From Verticillium longisporum (Eukaryota; Ascomycota; Sordariomycetes; Glomerellales; Plectosphaerellaceae): a DNA stretch of 64,000 nucleotides. Positions 34,366 through 44,957 of the stretch are shown here, one piece after another. The position numbers and the translations under genes are program-made. Location: NCBI GenBank assembly GCA_019188255.1, contig JAETXT010000008.1:2914001-2978000 (forward strand), read 5' to 3'. Numbering within the stretch: the first letter of the stretch is position 1; each line of letters starts with the position of its first letter. The notes under the pieces were generated by a model. The model was not told where the DNA came from and made no database searches. It saw only the letters and a list, made by a program, of their open reading frames with translations.

Positions 34366-35371
34366 GTCGACGCGAGACCAAGGTGGTTGACAAACCCGTG
34401 AAGTATCTGCGAAAGACCTAGAAGCACATCAGTATAAAAAGACACATACGGCCACATATCCGAGACCAACATCATGATGAGGAGATGGGATCACCTTGGT
34501 AGTGTCTCCATTGGCCGGTCTTGGGTTGGTCTCTGACAAAGCCCTACCTATCGGAAGCCCTGAGTTGCAGTTGGCTACTCGGTAGCAGAAAGGGTGTTGC
34601 TTCTGGGAGAATCGCGAGGCAAGTATCGAAGTGCCATGACCAGACATAGTCAATGTACCTAAGGAAGGTAAGGCAAGGCACCTAGGCACGGCGCAGATTG
34701 GTAGGAAAGTAGCAAAGTAGGTAGTATAGGGAGCTAGAAAGAGTAATATCTACAGGAGTGCCAAATCGTTTGCAGCGCAGATGCCTAGTACAGCTAGTAA
34801 ATCAAGTACTCTGTCCTTCGTTCTGCATCATTTCCTGAATACTCATGGTTGGTGATCCCTGGTCAGATGGATTAATTATTTCTCTACATCAAGCGCACCC
34901 ATACCGACGCATCCGAGAAGACGCATGCAAAAAAGGTCGTGAAGATTTCTTGTCATGACCACTTGCAAGTACATCCTCTGTTCATTCGTGCAAGAGAACG
35001 ATCTGACCCACGTGACGATTTTGCTGAGAAGTGCAATCTTCATTAAGCGCGTCGTGTTGAGCATCGACTTGGTCATCTCGAGCCTTGAGCGCTAGATCAC
35101 GTGGTCGCATGGGCCTGAGATTGGTGGGGTTGAGCAGATGTAGCATTGCGCACAGACCAGCTTGTCGAGACCCTTCAGGGTCCCACTCCCCACTTGGTCC
35201 CATCGTTCACGTTTTACGCCCCTATCGAGGGCGCGCTCTAGTGGTGACGGCATCTCGCTTTCGACAGACATCCGCGAACGGCTTGCAACATCAATGCCAT
35301 GGTCGACCATCACCCTTGAACAAATATTTTCAACTCTCGCCATATCATGCCGAATAGCGACCGGTAACACG
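34366..35371. promoter_or_regulatory. Divergent intergenic region, F-box gene (-) / MIP1 (+)
   Basis: A 1.0 kb region that should contain both promoters. Between about 34655 and 34735 it has several fragments of the CCTAAGGTA/TAGGTAG microsatellite family. Overlapping frames at 35085-35370 on both strands are unsupported. Confidence 0.4.
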
Positions 35372-38300
35372 ATGCTTCACTTTGCGAATGGCCGCCTTCG
35401 AAGGGGTTCGCCAGCCAGTTATGTACAATTAGCAAAGCACTATGCGAGCTGTCGGCCGCAACGACGTATCGATGCGCGATGGCAATCTGCTGCCTCCTCC
35501 AAGCCCGACCCTCTTGATCCAGGACATAGTCTATCCAGTAAGTCATTTGTCATCTCGTGCAAAGCATACTATTGACACCAAGTGAAAGTCTCTTCGCAAG
35601 CGAGATACAACGAGATCGGCGTGCAGCAGCTGAGCTCCCATGTTTATAGTCAGATCTTTCCCGATGGCAACACTCCGCCGCCAAAACACTTAATCGAAAT
35701 GTCCAAAGACCATTTGAGAAGGCATGAACTTCTTGGGAAAAACACCGACAACAGCGACCCGATAGCCTTTGACCTGCCGAGTCTTCAGGGGCGCACTTTG
35801 GATGAACATTTCCACAAACTAGGCCTCGACGCCGCTGAACCGTATCTGAGCTATGCGAAAGATTTCTCTCGCTTCAGCTCGCCACCCAAGCCGCGGAAAT
35901 GGGTGCGACGGAGTGGCTGGACGAAATACTACCCTGATGGGAGGACGGAGGTCGTCGACGCGCCGGATGACGCCATGTTGTGCTTTGATACCGAAGTTCT
36001 GTGGAAAGAGAGTTCGTTTGCCGTCATGGCATGCGCATCGAGTCCGAATGCGTGGTATGCTTGGCTATCTCCATGGTTGCTCGGCGAGTCCACCAACGAC
36101 CGCCACCTGATCCCACTTGGCGATCCTTCGAAAGAGCGCGTAATCGTCGGACATAACATCGGATACGACCGCGCCAGGATACTAGAAGAATACGGAGTGC
36201 GACAGACGAGAAACGCATTCCTAGACACCATGTCCTTACATGTGGCTGTCAACGGCATGTGTTCTCAGCAACGACCAACCTGGATGAAGCACAAGAAGAA
36301 CAGGGAACTACGGGAACGCATCGCAACGCAAACCGATGATGCGCAACTGGCTGAGCTTTTGAGCAACAGTGCCATCCGACAAGAAGAAGAGGAGCTCTGG
36401 GTTGAGCGAAGTTCCGTCAACTCGCTAAGGGATGTCGCCAAGTTCCACCTCGATGTAACGATCGACAAGGCGATCAGGGACGATTTCAGCACCCTCGATC
36501 GGACAGGCGTCTTGGCAAAGTTGGACGAATTGTTAGACTACTGCGCGGCAGATGTTGCGATCACCCACCGAGTCTACCAGATTGTCTTCCCGAATTTCCT
36601 TGAAACTTGCCCTCACCCCGTCAGCTTCGCCGCTCTCCGACATCTTTCGTCAGTCATCCTGCCTGTCAACGAGACCTGGAATGCGTACATAGCCAACGCC
36701 GAAGCAACATATCATAAACTCAACGATGCGGTTCTCGAACGACTTGTGGCATTGGCAGAAAAGGCTGTGGCGATCAGGGATCAGTCAGAGACGTGGAGTA
36801 ACGATCCGTGGCTTAATCAACTCGACTGGTCTGGCCAGGAGATCAAGATGGTCAAGGGCAAGAAGAAGAACGATCCGCCACGACCTGCTGCACGGCAGAA
36901 GAAGCCAGGAATGCCCCGATGGTATAAGGATCTCTTCGCCAAGAACGACGCCCCTATCGGCTTAACTGTCAGGACGCGGATCGCTCCCCTTCTCCTGAGG
37001 TTAGCCTGGGACGGACATCCTCTTTGTTGGTCCGACACGTATGGCTGGACCTTCCGTGTATCGCGAACTGAGGCGAGCAAGTATCTCAACAAGCAAATGA
37101 TCCAGTGCGACATGGCAGATGAGAAGGTTGAGGCTCTTCGACAAGATACGGAGGGCGTGTACTTCAAGCTTCCCCACAAGGATGGGCCCACTGCGAGATG
37201 TGCCAACCCCATGGCCAAGTCCTACTTGTCGTACTTTGAAAACGGTACTCTGTCATCAGAATACTCCTACGCCAAGGAAGCTTTGGAAATGAACGCTTCC
37301 TGTTCGTACTGGATCAGCGCAAGAGATCGCATCAAGTCGCAGATGGTGGTTTACGAGGAAGATGTGGCCAATGAGGAAATGGAAGGAGGGATTAAGAACA
37401 AGAACACGCAAGGATTTATCTTGCCGCAGATCATCCCCATGGGGACCATCACAAGGAGAGCTGTCGAAAACACGTGGCTGACGGCAAGCAATGCCAAAAA
37501 GAACCGTGTCGGGTCCGAGCTGAAGGCAATGGTTAAAGCTCCACCAGGTTATAGCTTTGTTGGAGCGGATGTGGATTCCCAGGAGCTGTGGATCGCAAGT
37601 CTTGTTGGTGATGCGACTTTCAAGCTGCACGGGGGCAACGCCATTGGTTTCATGACTCTAGAAGGAACCAAAGCGGCAGGTACGGATCTTCACTCTCGAA
37701 CGGCCGGGATCTTGGGCATCACGCGAAACGACGCAAAGGTCTTCAACTATGGTCGAATTTACGGCGCTGGCCTGAAATTCGCGGCGCAACTGCTTCGGCA
37801 ATTTGACCCAAACCTGTCGGAAAAGGAGACACTTGAGACTGCCTCGAAACTTTACGTCAATACCAAAGGCACCAAGACGAACCGTAAAGTCCTGCACAAG
37901 AGGCCATTCTGGCGTGGCGGAACGGAGTCCTTCGTCTTCAACAAGCTGGAAGAATTCGCAGAACAGGAGCGCCCACGAACCCCGGTCCTGGGCGCCGGTA
38001 TTACCGAAGCCCTCATGGGCCGATTCATCAGTAAGGGTGGATATCTCACTTCTCGCATCAATTGGGCCATTCAATCGTCTGGTGTTGACTACCTGCACTT
38101 GCTCATCGTCAGCATGGACTACCTTACCCGCCGCTTCAACATCGACGCTCGGCTGGCCATCACCGTGCACGACGAGATTCGGTACCTCGTCAAGGACGAT
38201 GATAAGTATCGGGCTGCCATGGCTCTCCAGGTTGCCAACGTGTGGACGCGAGCCATGTTTGCTCAGCAAGTAGGCATCAACGATCTCCCGCAATCGTGCG

Positions 38301-38833
38301 CGTACTTTTCTGCCATTGACATTGATCACGTTCTTCGGAAAGAGGTTGACATGGACTGCATCACGCCGAGCCACGCCACAGCCATCCCGCACGGAGAGAG
38401 CCTCGACATCAATGCCCTTCTTGCCAAGGGCGACGAGGCGCGCCTTGACCCCTCCATCGTCCCAGACCCAGCGTTGGCACCAAAGCTCGACGACATCGTC
38501 TACACACCGAGAGTACCCGTTATGGAGACGCTAGAGGACCCGGCGTCGAAAGATCTCTCGTTCCTGAGAGCGCAGATCACCAGCGACGAGAATGAGCTCA
38601 GGGAAATTCTCAAGGAGCAGCGCAAGACGCTGCCCGCCGCCACCAAGGCGCCGAAGAAGTCTGCCAGAGATGTGCTGCCATATCGCTCTCATCCGATTTT
38701 GGTTCCCACAGAAGAACCATTGACCGTGGCTGACGCTCTGGGCAACAAGTTCACGAAGTACGATGGCAAGGCGAAGTGGGATTGGAAAAGCCAGAAAAAC
38801 GGCTATGGCAGAGGACCAAGCTCCAGGATATGA
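35372..38833 (+). CDS. MIP1: Mitochondrial DNA polymerase gamma, catalytic subunit
   Basis: Replicates mitochondrial DNA; family A polymerase with 3'-5' exonuclease. Exon 1 (35372-35537) encodes an Arg-rich, acid-poor mitochondrial targeting sequence (MLHFANGRLRRGSPASYVQL...). A 45-nt intron (35538-35582) follows, then exon 2 (35583-38833); the total is 1,138 aa. Exonuclease motifs are present as Exo I (CFDTEV), Exo II (VGHNIGYDRARI) and Exo III (YCAADVAITHRVY). Polymerase motif A is VGADVDSQELWIASLVGD, motif B is RNDAKVFNYGRIYGAG, and motif C is ITVHDEIRY, so both catalytic carboxylates are in place. A fungal C-terminal extension of about 150 residues follows motif C. The intron joins the presequence to MKVSSQARYNEIGVQQL; that internal ATG spans the splice junction, so an unspliced or internally started form would lack the targeting sequence. 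Confidence 0.95.
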
Positions 38834-39605
38834 GGATCGGATGTTGGTTTGGTGTATGAACATGGTTTTCAAAGGACCGGGTCCCTCATTGGCCTTTACC
38901 TTTTGTCAATGATTTGGATGTAAGAGTACGGGCTGTATAAAGACGGGCAAGGTCACCAAGGCGCACAGTCGTCTATTAGTCTTGGCGTTGGGTTATGGGA
39001 CATGAGGGTCTTCAGTCACGGCATTGTAATGTGTTAGATAATCAGATGGAGTGCAAAATGACCTCGTGCGAGGAACTTCTAAATACTGGTGAACACGTAT
39101 GACTGAATGCTTGTGGCAAGCCTTACCGTGTCTGATACCTGAGTGGAAGAAAGGGCCGGAACAAAAGTGATTGGCTCGAACGATATCTCTCGCCAGATAG
39201 CATGCATCCAATCCTTTTTGTAGTGGGACGACGAAAGGCGGAGGAGGGGTTGCGGCCATAGCAGGTCGCCCGCTCAACACCAAGGGGTTTTCACGATCAC
39301 GTCTGGTTTGTCGTTATATGTATTCGCTGAGTCGTCGGACCCACGCCCCAGAAACCAAAAGCCTTCCTACTGAATTTACAGTTGCCCTCCCAGCCCAGTC
39401 GTTCCTCTTCTTACGTTCGCAAGCAGCTTTCCCGAATCTCTTTGTAGGGACAGCCCCCGAACCTGACTCTCGTCAAAGATCACGAAAGGAGCAACCTCAC
39501 AGAAATGAGATAGCAACAGAGATCACAAGACCATCCGACTAGATCCAATATCCAAGCTCACAAAGCCGAAGAGAAGTTTGAACACGCACTGTCGACGACG
39601 ACAAG
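38834..39605. other. Intergenic region MIP1 / membrane protein gene
   Basis: A 0.77 kb gap between two plus-strand genes. It should contain the MIP1 3' flank and the promoter of the next gene. Small open frames show no recognisable content. Confidence 0.4.
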
Positions 39606-40364
39606 ATGTATCCTCATATCATCCCGAACATCATGGCCATCCTGTTCGTCTTGGGCAGTGTTGGCGGCATCCCCATCGACAGCTACAGCAACTCAACTAA
39701 CGTCCAGTACGTCATTCACGGCGTCAACACCAAGCTCATCGGTCCGATCACTATCTCGCTCGTCATCACGTCCCTGATGGTTGTTCTCTTGTACAAAAAC
39801 ATCAAGCAGCATCGCGCCGAGATCGCCGCTCTCATCTCTCGGAAGAAACGTCGCACTGCCTCCGTGATCGCCCTGCCGCCCTCGCCTGCCACCAAAGGCC
39901 GACAGGCAAACACGGGAGACGAACTGGACGAGGACGAGGACGATGGCTTTGGTGATGTGGGCGACGTCACGGAGCTCATCGACATGCCAGTCATGTCGGG
40001 ATCTTCCGACGCCGACATGATTTCGCTCCGCACCTTCCTCGCCGACACCGACCCCGATCACAGAGGCAAAGGCAACCCCGTTGGTGCCAAGAGCAGCGCC
40101 GGCGAGTTGGCCACTGGACCTGAACTCAGACTCGAGGTCGACATCAAAGGGAAGGCAAAAGCCAAGACGACGCCCGTCAAGGGAGCCCGCCGCGTCTCCT
40201 GGGGCAAGACTCTCTATGCTCCCTCGCCTGAGCGCTCCGTCCAGCGCGGCTCTCGTGCTCCGCGACGCGAGGCTCCTCGTCCTGGAGAGTCAGAGGCCGG
40301 TCCTTCGGGCACCCACGGCTACGAATCTGATAAAGAGGAAAACAACGCCTTTGTGTTTTGGTAG
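39606..40364 (+). CDS. Small single-pass or signal-peptide membrane protein of unknown function
   Basis: A single open frame of 252 aa. The first ~25 residues are hydrophobic (MYPHIIPNIMAILFVLGSVG) and could be a signal peptide or first anchor. A clear transmembrane segment follows at about 45-65 (LIGPITISLVITSLMVVLLYK), flanked by a short Asn-rich loop (SNSTN, a possible N-glycosylation site). After it comes a basic stretch (KNIKQHR, RKKRRTAS), then a long disordered acidic and Lys/Arg-rich cytosolic tail with a DEDEDD cluster and Ser/Pro segments. The positive-inside rule suggests that the tail is cytosolic. I do not recognise the family. The acidic and phosphorylatable tail could be a binding surface, but that is speculation. 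Confidence 0.7.
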   Translation: MYPHIIPNIMAILFVLGSVGGIPIDSYSNSTNVQYVIHGVNTKLIGPITISLVITSLMVVLLYKNIKQHRAEIAALISRKKRRTASVIALPPSPATKGRQANTGDELDEDEDDGFGDVGDVTELIDMPVMSGSSDADMISLRTFLADTDPDHRGKGNPVGAKSSAGELATGPELRLEVDIKGKAKAKTTPVKGARRVSWGKTLYAPSPERSVQRGSRAPRREAPRPGESEAGPSGTHGYESDKEENNAFVFW

Positions 40365-42713
40365 ACGATGGTTGATCTTGGGATGGTACGGTCTGGCTTA
40401 GAAATGCTACGGGATGGAAGGCAGCTTCTAGGCAGAAGACGGATTTGTGCAGCTGTAAGGCCGTTTGCGATACTTCACTGGCGATCCTCTCCCGGTTTTT
40501 GGCATCGTGCCTCGTCTGTTCGGCTCCAAAGTCAGGTGAGTTTCCGCGTAACCTCCAGTGGAGTAAATTTGGCTGATATATTTGGCAGTGGGTGGGATTA
40601 TCGCCGGTTCTCTTTCAGGATGGGCCTTGAGCTGCGGCCAGAAAAGTGCTTTTAGTACAATGCCTCGCCTCGAGATGGAATTCAGAGTCTGAGGGGTGTT
40701 CCAGTCACCACGACGACTATTATGGAATTTCTTGACGGAGCACGCGACCCGTGCGTGATGCAGCGCATATACTTAGGTTTAATTGATGTCCCTTTTGACG
40801 GATGCCCGGAGGCGGGTTTCCGCGGCATTTGTGTTCAAGGGGCAGTGCCCTAGCCAGTATCAGAAGGTGATTGCAATGGGAGTGGCATTCAAGGTCGAAT
40901 GGCCCAGATGGGCGCTCGGTCCGATAGGATGTACTATTATCGCGCTCACAAGTATTGGGTATGATGAGTAACGGTTCTAATCGCAGTAGTCGACAGATTC
41001 GACCTCAAGAATAGCGACAAGAGGACCACCGAGGGATGAAGCTTGGTGATAAAGTGGAATTGACAAGAGATGCGCGTTCGACTGGGGTACCTAAGGTAGT
41101 GACGGGTGACTGGAATGTGTGAGGCACCGCTGAGTAAGGTACCTTACCTTAATGAGCATCGCTTGGTGCTTCTTTCCCTTCCATTACCTGGGCAGGTACG
41201 GTACCTAGGTACCTCCCTACCTAAGTAGGTGCTAGGGTAGGAAGGTACTCAAATGCGTATTGTACCTTGAGCTCCCCACAGATGTCTCTCGACCGGTGGG
41301 AAGGAGGAAGCCTTGTCTTCCTTCAAAAACAATCGAGGGCCTCAAACCCTCATAAATCATGCCAGCTCGGTTTGACGTGTCGTTCTGCCAAGCAAGGAGG
41401 ACACCCACACGCCATCGCACAGACGAAACACATTCGTTAGATCAGCGCCCTGTGGGCCTGACAGCTGAAATCTACGACGAAGGACCACATGGCAGCCCGG
41501 CACCCGGGGACGAAAAAAGGGGGGGAATATCCAACAGAAGTCAAGCCAAGATACCAGGATTCTTGTCACGTCCACCCGAAACGGTCGAGGACAAGCGCCG
41601 GAGACGCCGTCTATCACAAATAGTCCTTGTCCGCTTCGTGTGCTGGGAGACAGGCACGCCACGCGAGATGCCCCCAAAACACGCCATGAATGTCTCGCAG
41701 GAGCGAGCTAAAATCAGGTTCTGGGTTCGGTTCTGGAACCGGCCATACCCTACCTTCCCTACCTAGGTACCCAAGGGGATACGGTACGAGACAGCTCTGA
41801 GAGGCTGGGCATCACATGGCCTGGGCCAAGGTCTGCCGGAATCCCACATCTATCCGAACATCCTACCCCTCCAATCGTACTCAACTGTGTGCGCGGACGT
41901 CATGCCTTGTGGAAGGGAGGCCAAGTGAGAAGACGGCGGATATTATCTTTTCTCCGCGGTAGCCACACGGCAAGGTGAGCTTGTCATCGGATGCAGCCGC
42001 CATCAAATCCACGCCAATACATACCTACCTAGCTGCCTAGGTAATGCACCGAACCACATTCCCAGTACGACCCTGGACACCGATCCAATCCACTCGCACT
42101 CGGTTTCAATCAATCTGCTACGCCGAAACGCACGCAACCGAGGGCGACTCCTCACCAGGTTCCTCCTTGAATCCTTGGCCGTCCAATCGTCTCGACAGCT
42201 TGCACTTCTTGTGTCCTCCGCTGTAATCACTTTCTTGTTAGCCTCATCTGCCAATTGTTGTTTCTTTCGCCTGGCAAAAGGGAGCTGTTCGAGGTCCTCT
42301 CTCAGCCAACCAGCGAACTAGACGGCTTTGGGCAAATCTCCGGTCCTCGTCTTTAACGACAAGGTCTCCAACCTCGACCCAACCCCTCCAGCAACGCACT
42401 CCCCATCTATTGACGCGGCGCCTGCATTACACCAAGTACGACCGTTTTGCACGTGCGTACTACAAAGCGAAACGTTGAGGGCATGCGCGTACGTCGCACG
42501 TCACATATTCGTTCCACTTTGACGGGAACACCTCAATTTCTTCTGCTTCTTTCCTCCTAGCTCAACCACTCTCTCCTGCGCGCGCACCTACGGCGACTGT
42601 CGCGATTCTCTTGACGACGAGACTCACTCCCCACGATTGCCAGCCCTGTGACAGTCGAGTGCCGAATCTGGAACAGGGTAGATCATCTTCAATCCCCGAC
42701 GAGTGCATTCACG
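40365..42713. other. Long intergenic region with microsatellite clusters, upstream of the Zn2Cys6 gene
   Basis: A 2.35 kb stretch without a supported gene. It holds three clusters of the TAGGTACC/CCTAAGGTA family (about 41085-41265, 41745-41785, 42015-42045). The last ~450 bases are pyrimidine-rich and probably include the promoter and a long 5' leader of the transcription factor. The 135-aa frame at 41359-41766 is Arg/Pro-rich with no domain and is not called. Confidence 0.45.
41085..41265. repeat. Cluster of GGTACCTAGGTA/CCTAAGGTA palindromic microsatellite units
   Basis: Repeated units built on ACCTTACCTT, GGTACCTAGGTACC and CCTACCTAAGTAGG occur on both strands within 180 bases. Many are self-complementary, so the region could fold into hairpins. 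The same units recur at several other places in the window. Confidence 0.75.
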
Positions 42714-44957
42714 ATGGAATCCATGTCAGTCCTGAACCCCGAGGTTCCACTCTCGAATCCCGCATCCATGAGTGATGGATCCCCGAACCCCTCGATCTTG
42801 GTGCCCGACCCAACACCGCCTGCCTCCCGCGATTCACCGAACACCACCTCCTCGGCGACCAGTGAAGCCCGCCCGACTCAACCGCCGACCACCCCGGCAG
42901 CATGTTTAGGTTGCGTATGCCAGATGCCCCTTTCTTAGAGTCATATCACCATGCTTTTGGCCTTGCCTTGCGACTCCGGCTTACGCTAGAACCCCGCGTC
43001 CCAACTACCACCACCCCTGCTACGTCTCCGTACTCGTCCTGACTGACCTGATGACTGCAGCGGAGCAAGCATCTCAAGTGCGACGGGCAGAACCCTTGCG
43101 GTCGCTGCAGAGCGTCCGAGTCGGAATGCGTTTACGTCGCGTCCCGCCGCGGCTACAAGGGACCGCGACGAGGTACCGCCGCCAATCCGAAGTAACGAGC
43201 TCGATCCTCGTTACCGCCCACCTCCACCGTGAGCATTAGGGGCAGCTGTCCCATGCTGCTGGGAGCAACTACCTCCGCTGCCATGCCGGTCTCCATGGCC
43301 CCCTACGCTCTTGGCGGTCCGGTATTGCCCAACACGCCTCAAGCGGCATATGCAGCCACGCCGCATCTCAGCGATATCCACAACCTGCAGCTCTACCGGC
43401 CCTTCGGTAACCCTAATGGCTATCAATCGAACCAGCTGAGCCTGAGCCACCATGGCGGCCTAATCCCGACGCAGGGACCTGCCCAAACCCCCGCCGAGCG
43501 TTGCCTCGACTCGTTTTATCGACATTTTCATGCTGGTCACCCCTTCGTCTTGCCAAAGGCATGGCTGTTCCGCGTTCTTGGCGATGCGGATATCGAGCCC
43601 CTCCTGGCTGCCATGCGCTGGGTGGGATCCCTCTTTGTCGATGTTGGGCCAGCCCGCGCGGCCTTCTTCGACGAAGCCATTCGTCTCGTGCAAGATCCTT
43701 CAACGAAGAAGGATGGTTTCCTTGTCCAGGCACTCACGCTCCTCATCGTAGGCACCGACGGCAGCTGCCAGCAGGAGAAGGCTCGGCAGGTGCTTGCTGA
43801 TGCCGAGCGCATCGCTCTCGAGATTGAGCTCAACACCCGCGCATACGCCACCGTGCACGGGCGCGGAATACCGATATTGGAAGAAAGCTGGCGGAGAACC
43901 TGGTGGGATTTGTACGTCGTAGATGGCATGGTGGCTGGCGTACATCGGCAGACGAATTTCCTGCTGTTCGACGTCCCTGCCGACGTTGGCCTGCCTTGCG
44001 AGGAGCATCAGTTCTTGTCTGGCGTAAGTAGAAAAAGCACAATCTCGCTCATCCTGCCAGCGTTGCTTACAGTTGTATTCAGAATATCCCGCAGCCCATG
44101 TATCTCGAAGACCTTGAAGACCGTGAGTTTTCAGGCGAGACACGCGAATTTTCTTCTTTCTCTTACCGCATTGCCGCGGGTCGCAACCTAGGGAAATTCA
44201 TGCGTGTCCCGCCCATCTTTGGACCGGAGGATGAGAATTTGGCCCGCATAGAGGCGTTGTTGACAAATTGGAGGATGCACCTACCGCCTGCCAAGCGCGA
44301 TGCGCTCAGCCAGAAGTTGCAGTCTGATGAGATGATCTTCCAGGCTAGCATGATGACACATGCGTAAGTAGTCTCTCGTTAGGAATTGCAGAGTTGTTGC
44401 TGATCAGTTGTTTTGGTAGGACGTCTATCATGCTGCACCAGCCGCACTCCCAGCTCGACTCGTCTCCGACCCGTTCCGTCACGTCTTGTGCGCCCCATCG
44501 CCCGGTGCCGTCGGGCGATTATTTTAATGCCCACACGAACCATACTGTAGCTTCAGCCGCCGAAATCAGCAGGATGATCACCCACCGTGTCCCACTGTTA
44601 TCGCACACTCACTTTTTCACCTGTGTTATCACACTTTCGTCCATCGTTCATCTCTGCCGATGGGCCCTCATTTACATCCCTCATGACGACGACGAGCTGC
44701 GTCAGCAGTTGCGGCTCAATATTGGTGCGCTCAGCGAGCTTTCCCCTGTTTGGAGAGCAGCCGATACAGCCTTAGGGCAGGTCAGGGGCGTGGCGCAGGA
44801 GATTTACCGCGCGAAGAAGGCCTCACAGATCAATCCTGGATACTGGACTGGGTACAGTTCCGAAGAAGTCATGACGAGCATTGCTACAGATGAGACCATA
44901 ATGAACGAGATAGAAGTCGGGCTGCCGACAGGTATGCCCTCTATGGATGGAATTTGA
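42714..44957 (+). CDS. Zn2Cys6 transcription factor
   Basis: A fungal GAL4-type regulator. Exons 42714-42914, 43061-43191, 43240-44023, 44083-44363 and 44420-44957, with introns of 146, 48, 59 and 56 nt, join in phase to 644 aa. The binuclear cluster spans the first intron: CLGC at 64-67, then RSKHLKCDGQNPCGRC and a last Cys at 90. The spacing is C-X2-C-X6-C-X5-C-X2-C-X6-C, followed by the basic VASRRGYKGPRRG linker. A middle homology region follows (AERCLDSFYRHFHAGHPFVL, SWRRTWWDLYVVDGMVAG), as in many fungal-specific factors. The C-terminal part has AAEISRMITHRVPLLSHTHF and CVITLSSIVHLCRWAL. Splitting the zinc cluster by an intron is common in these genes. No pathway can be assigned from the context, because no biosynthetic cluster surrounds it. 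Confidence 0.9.
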
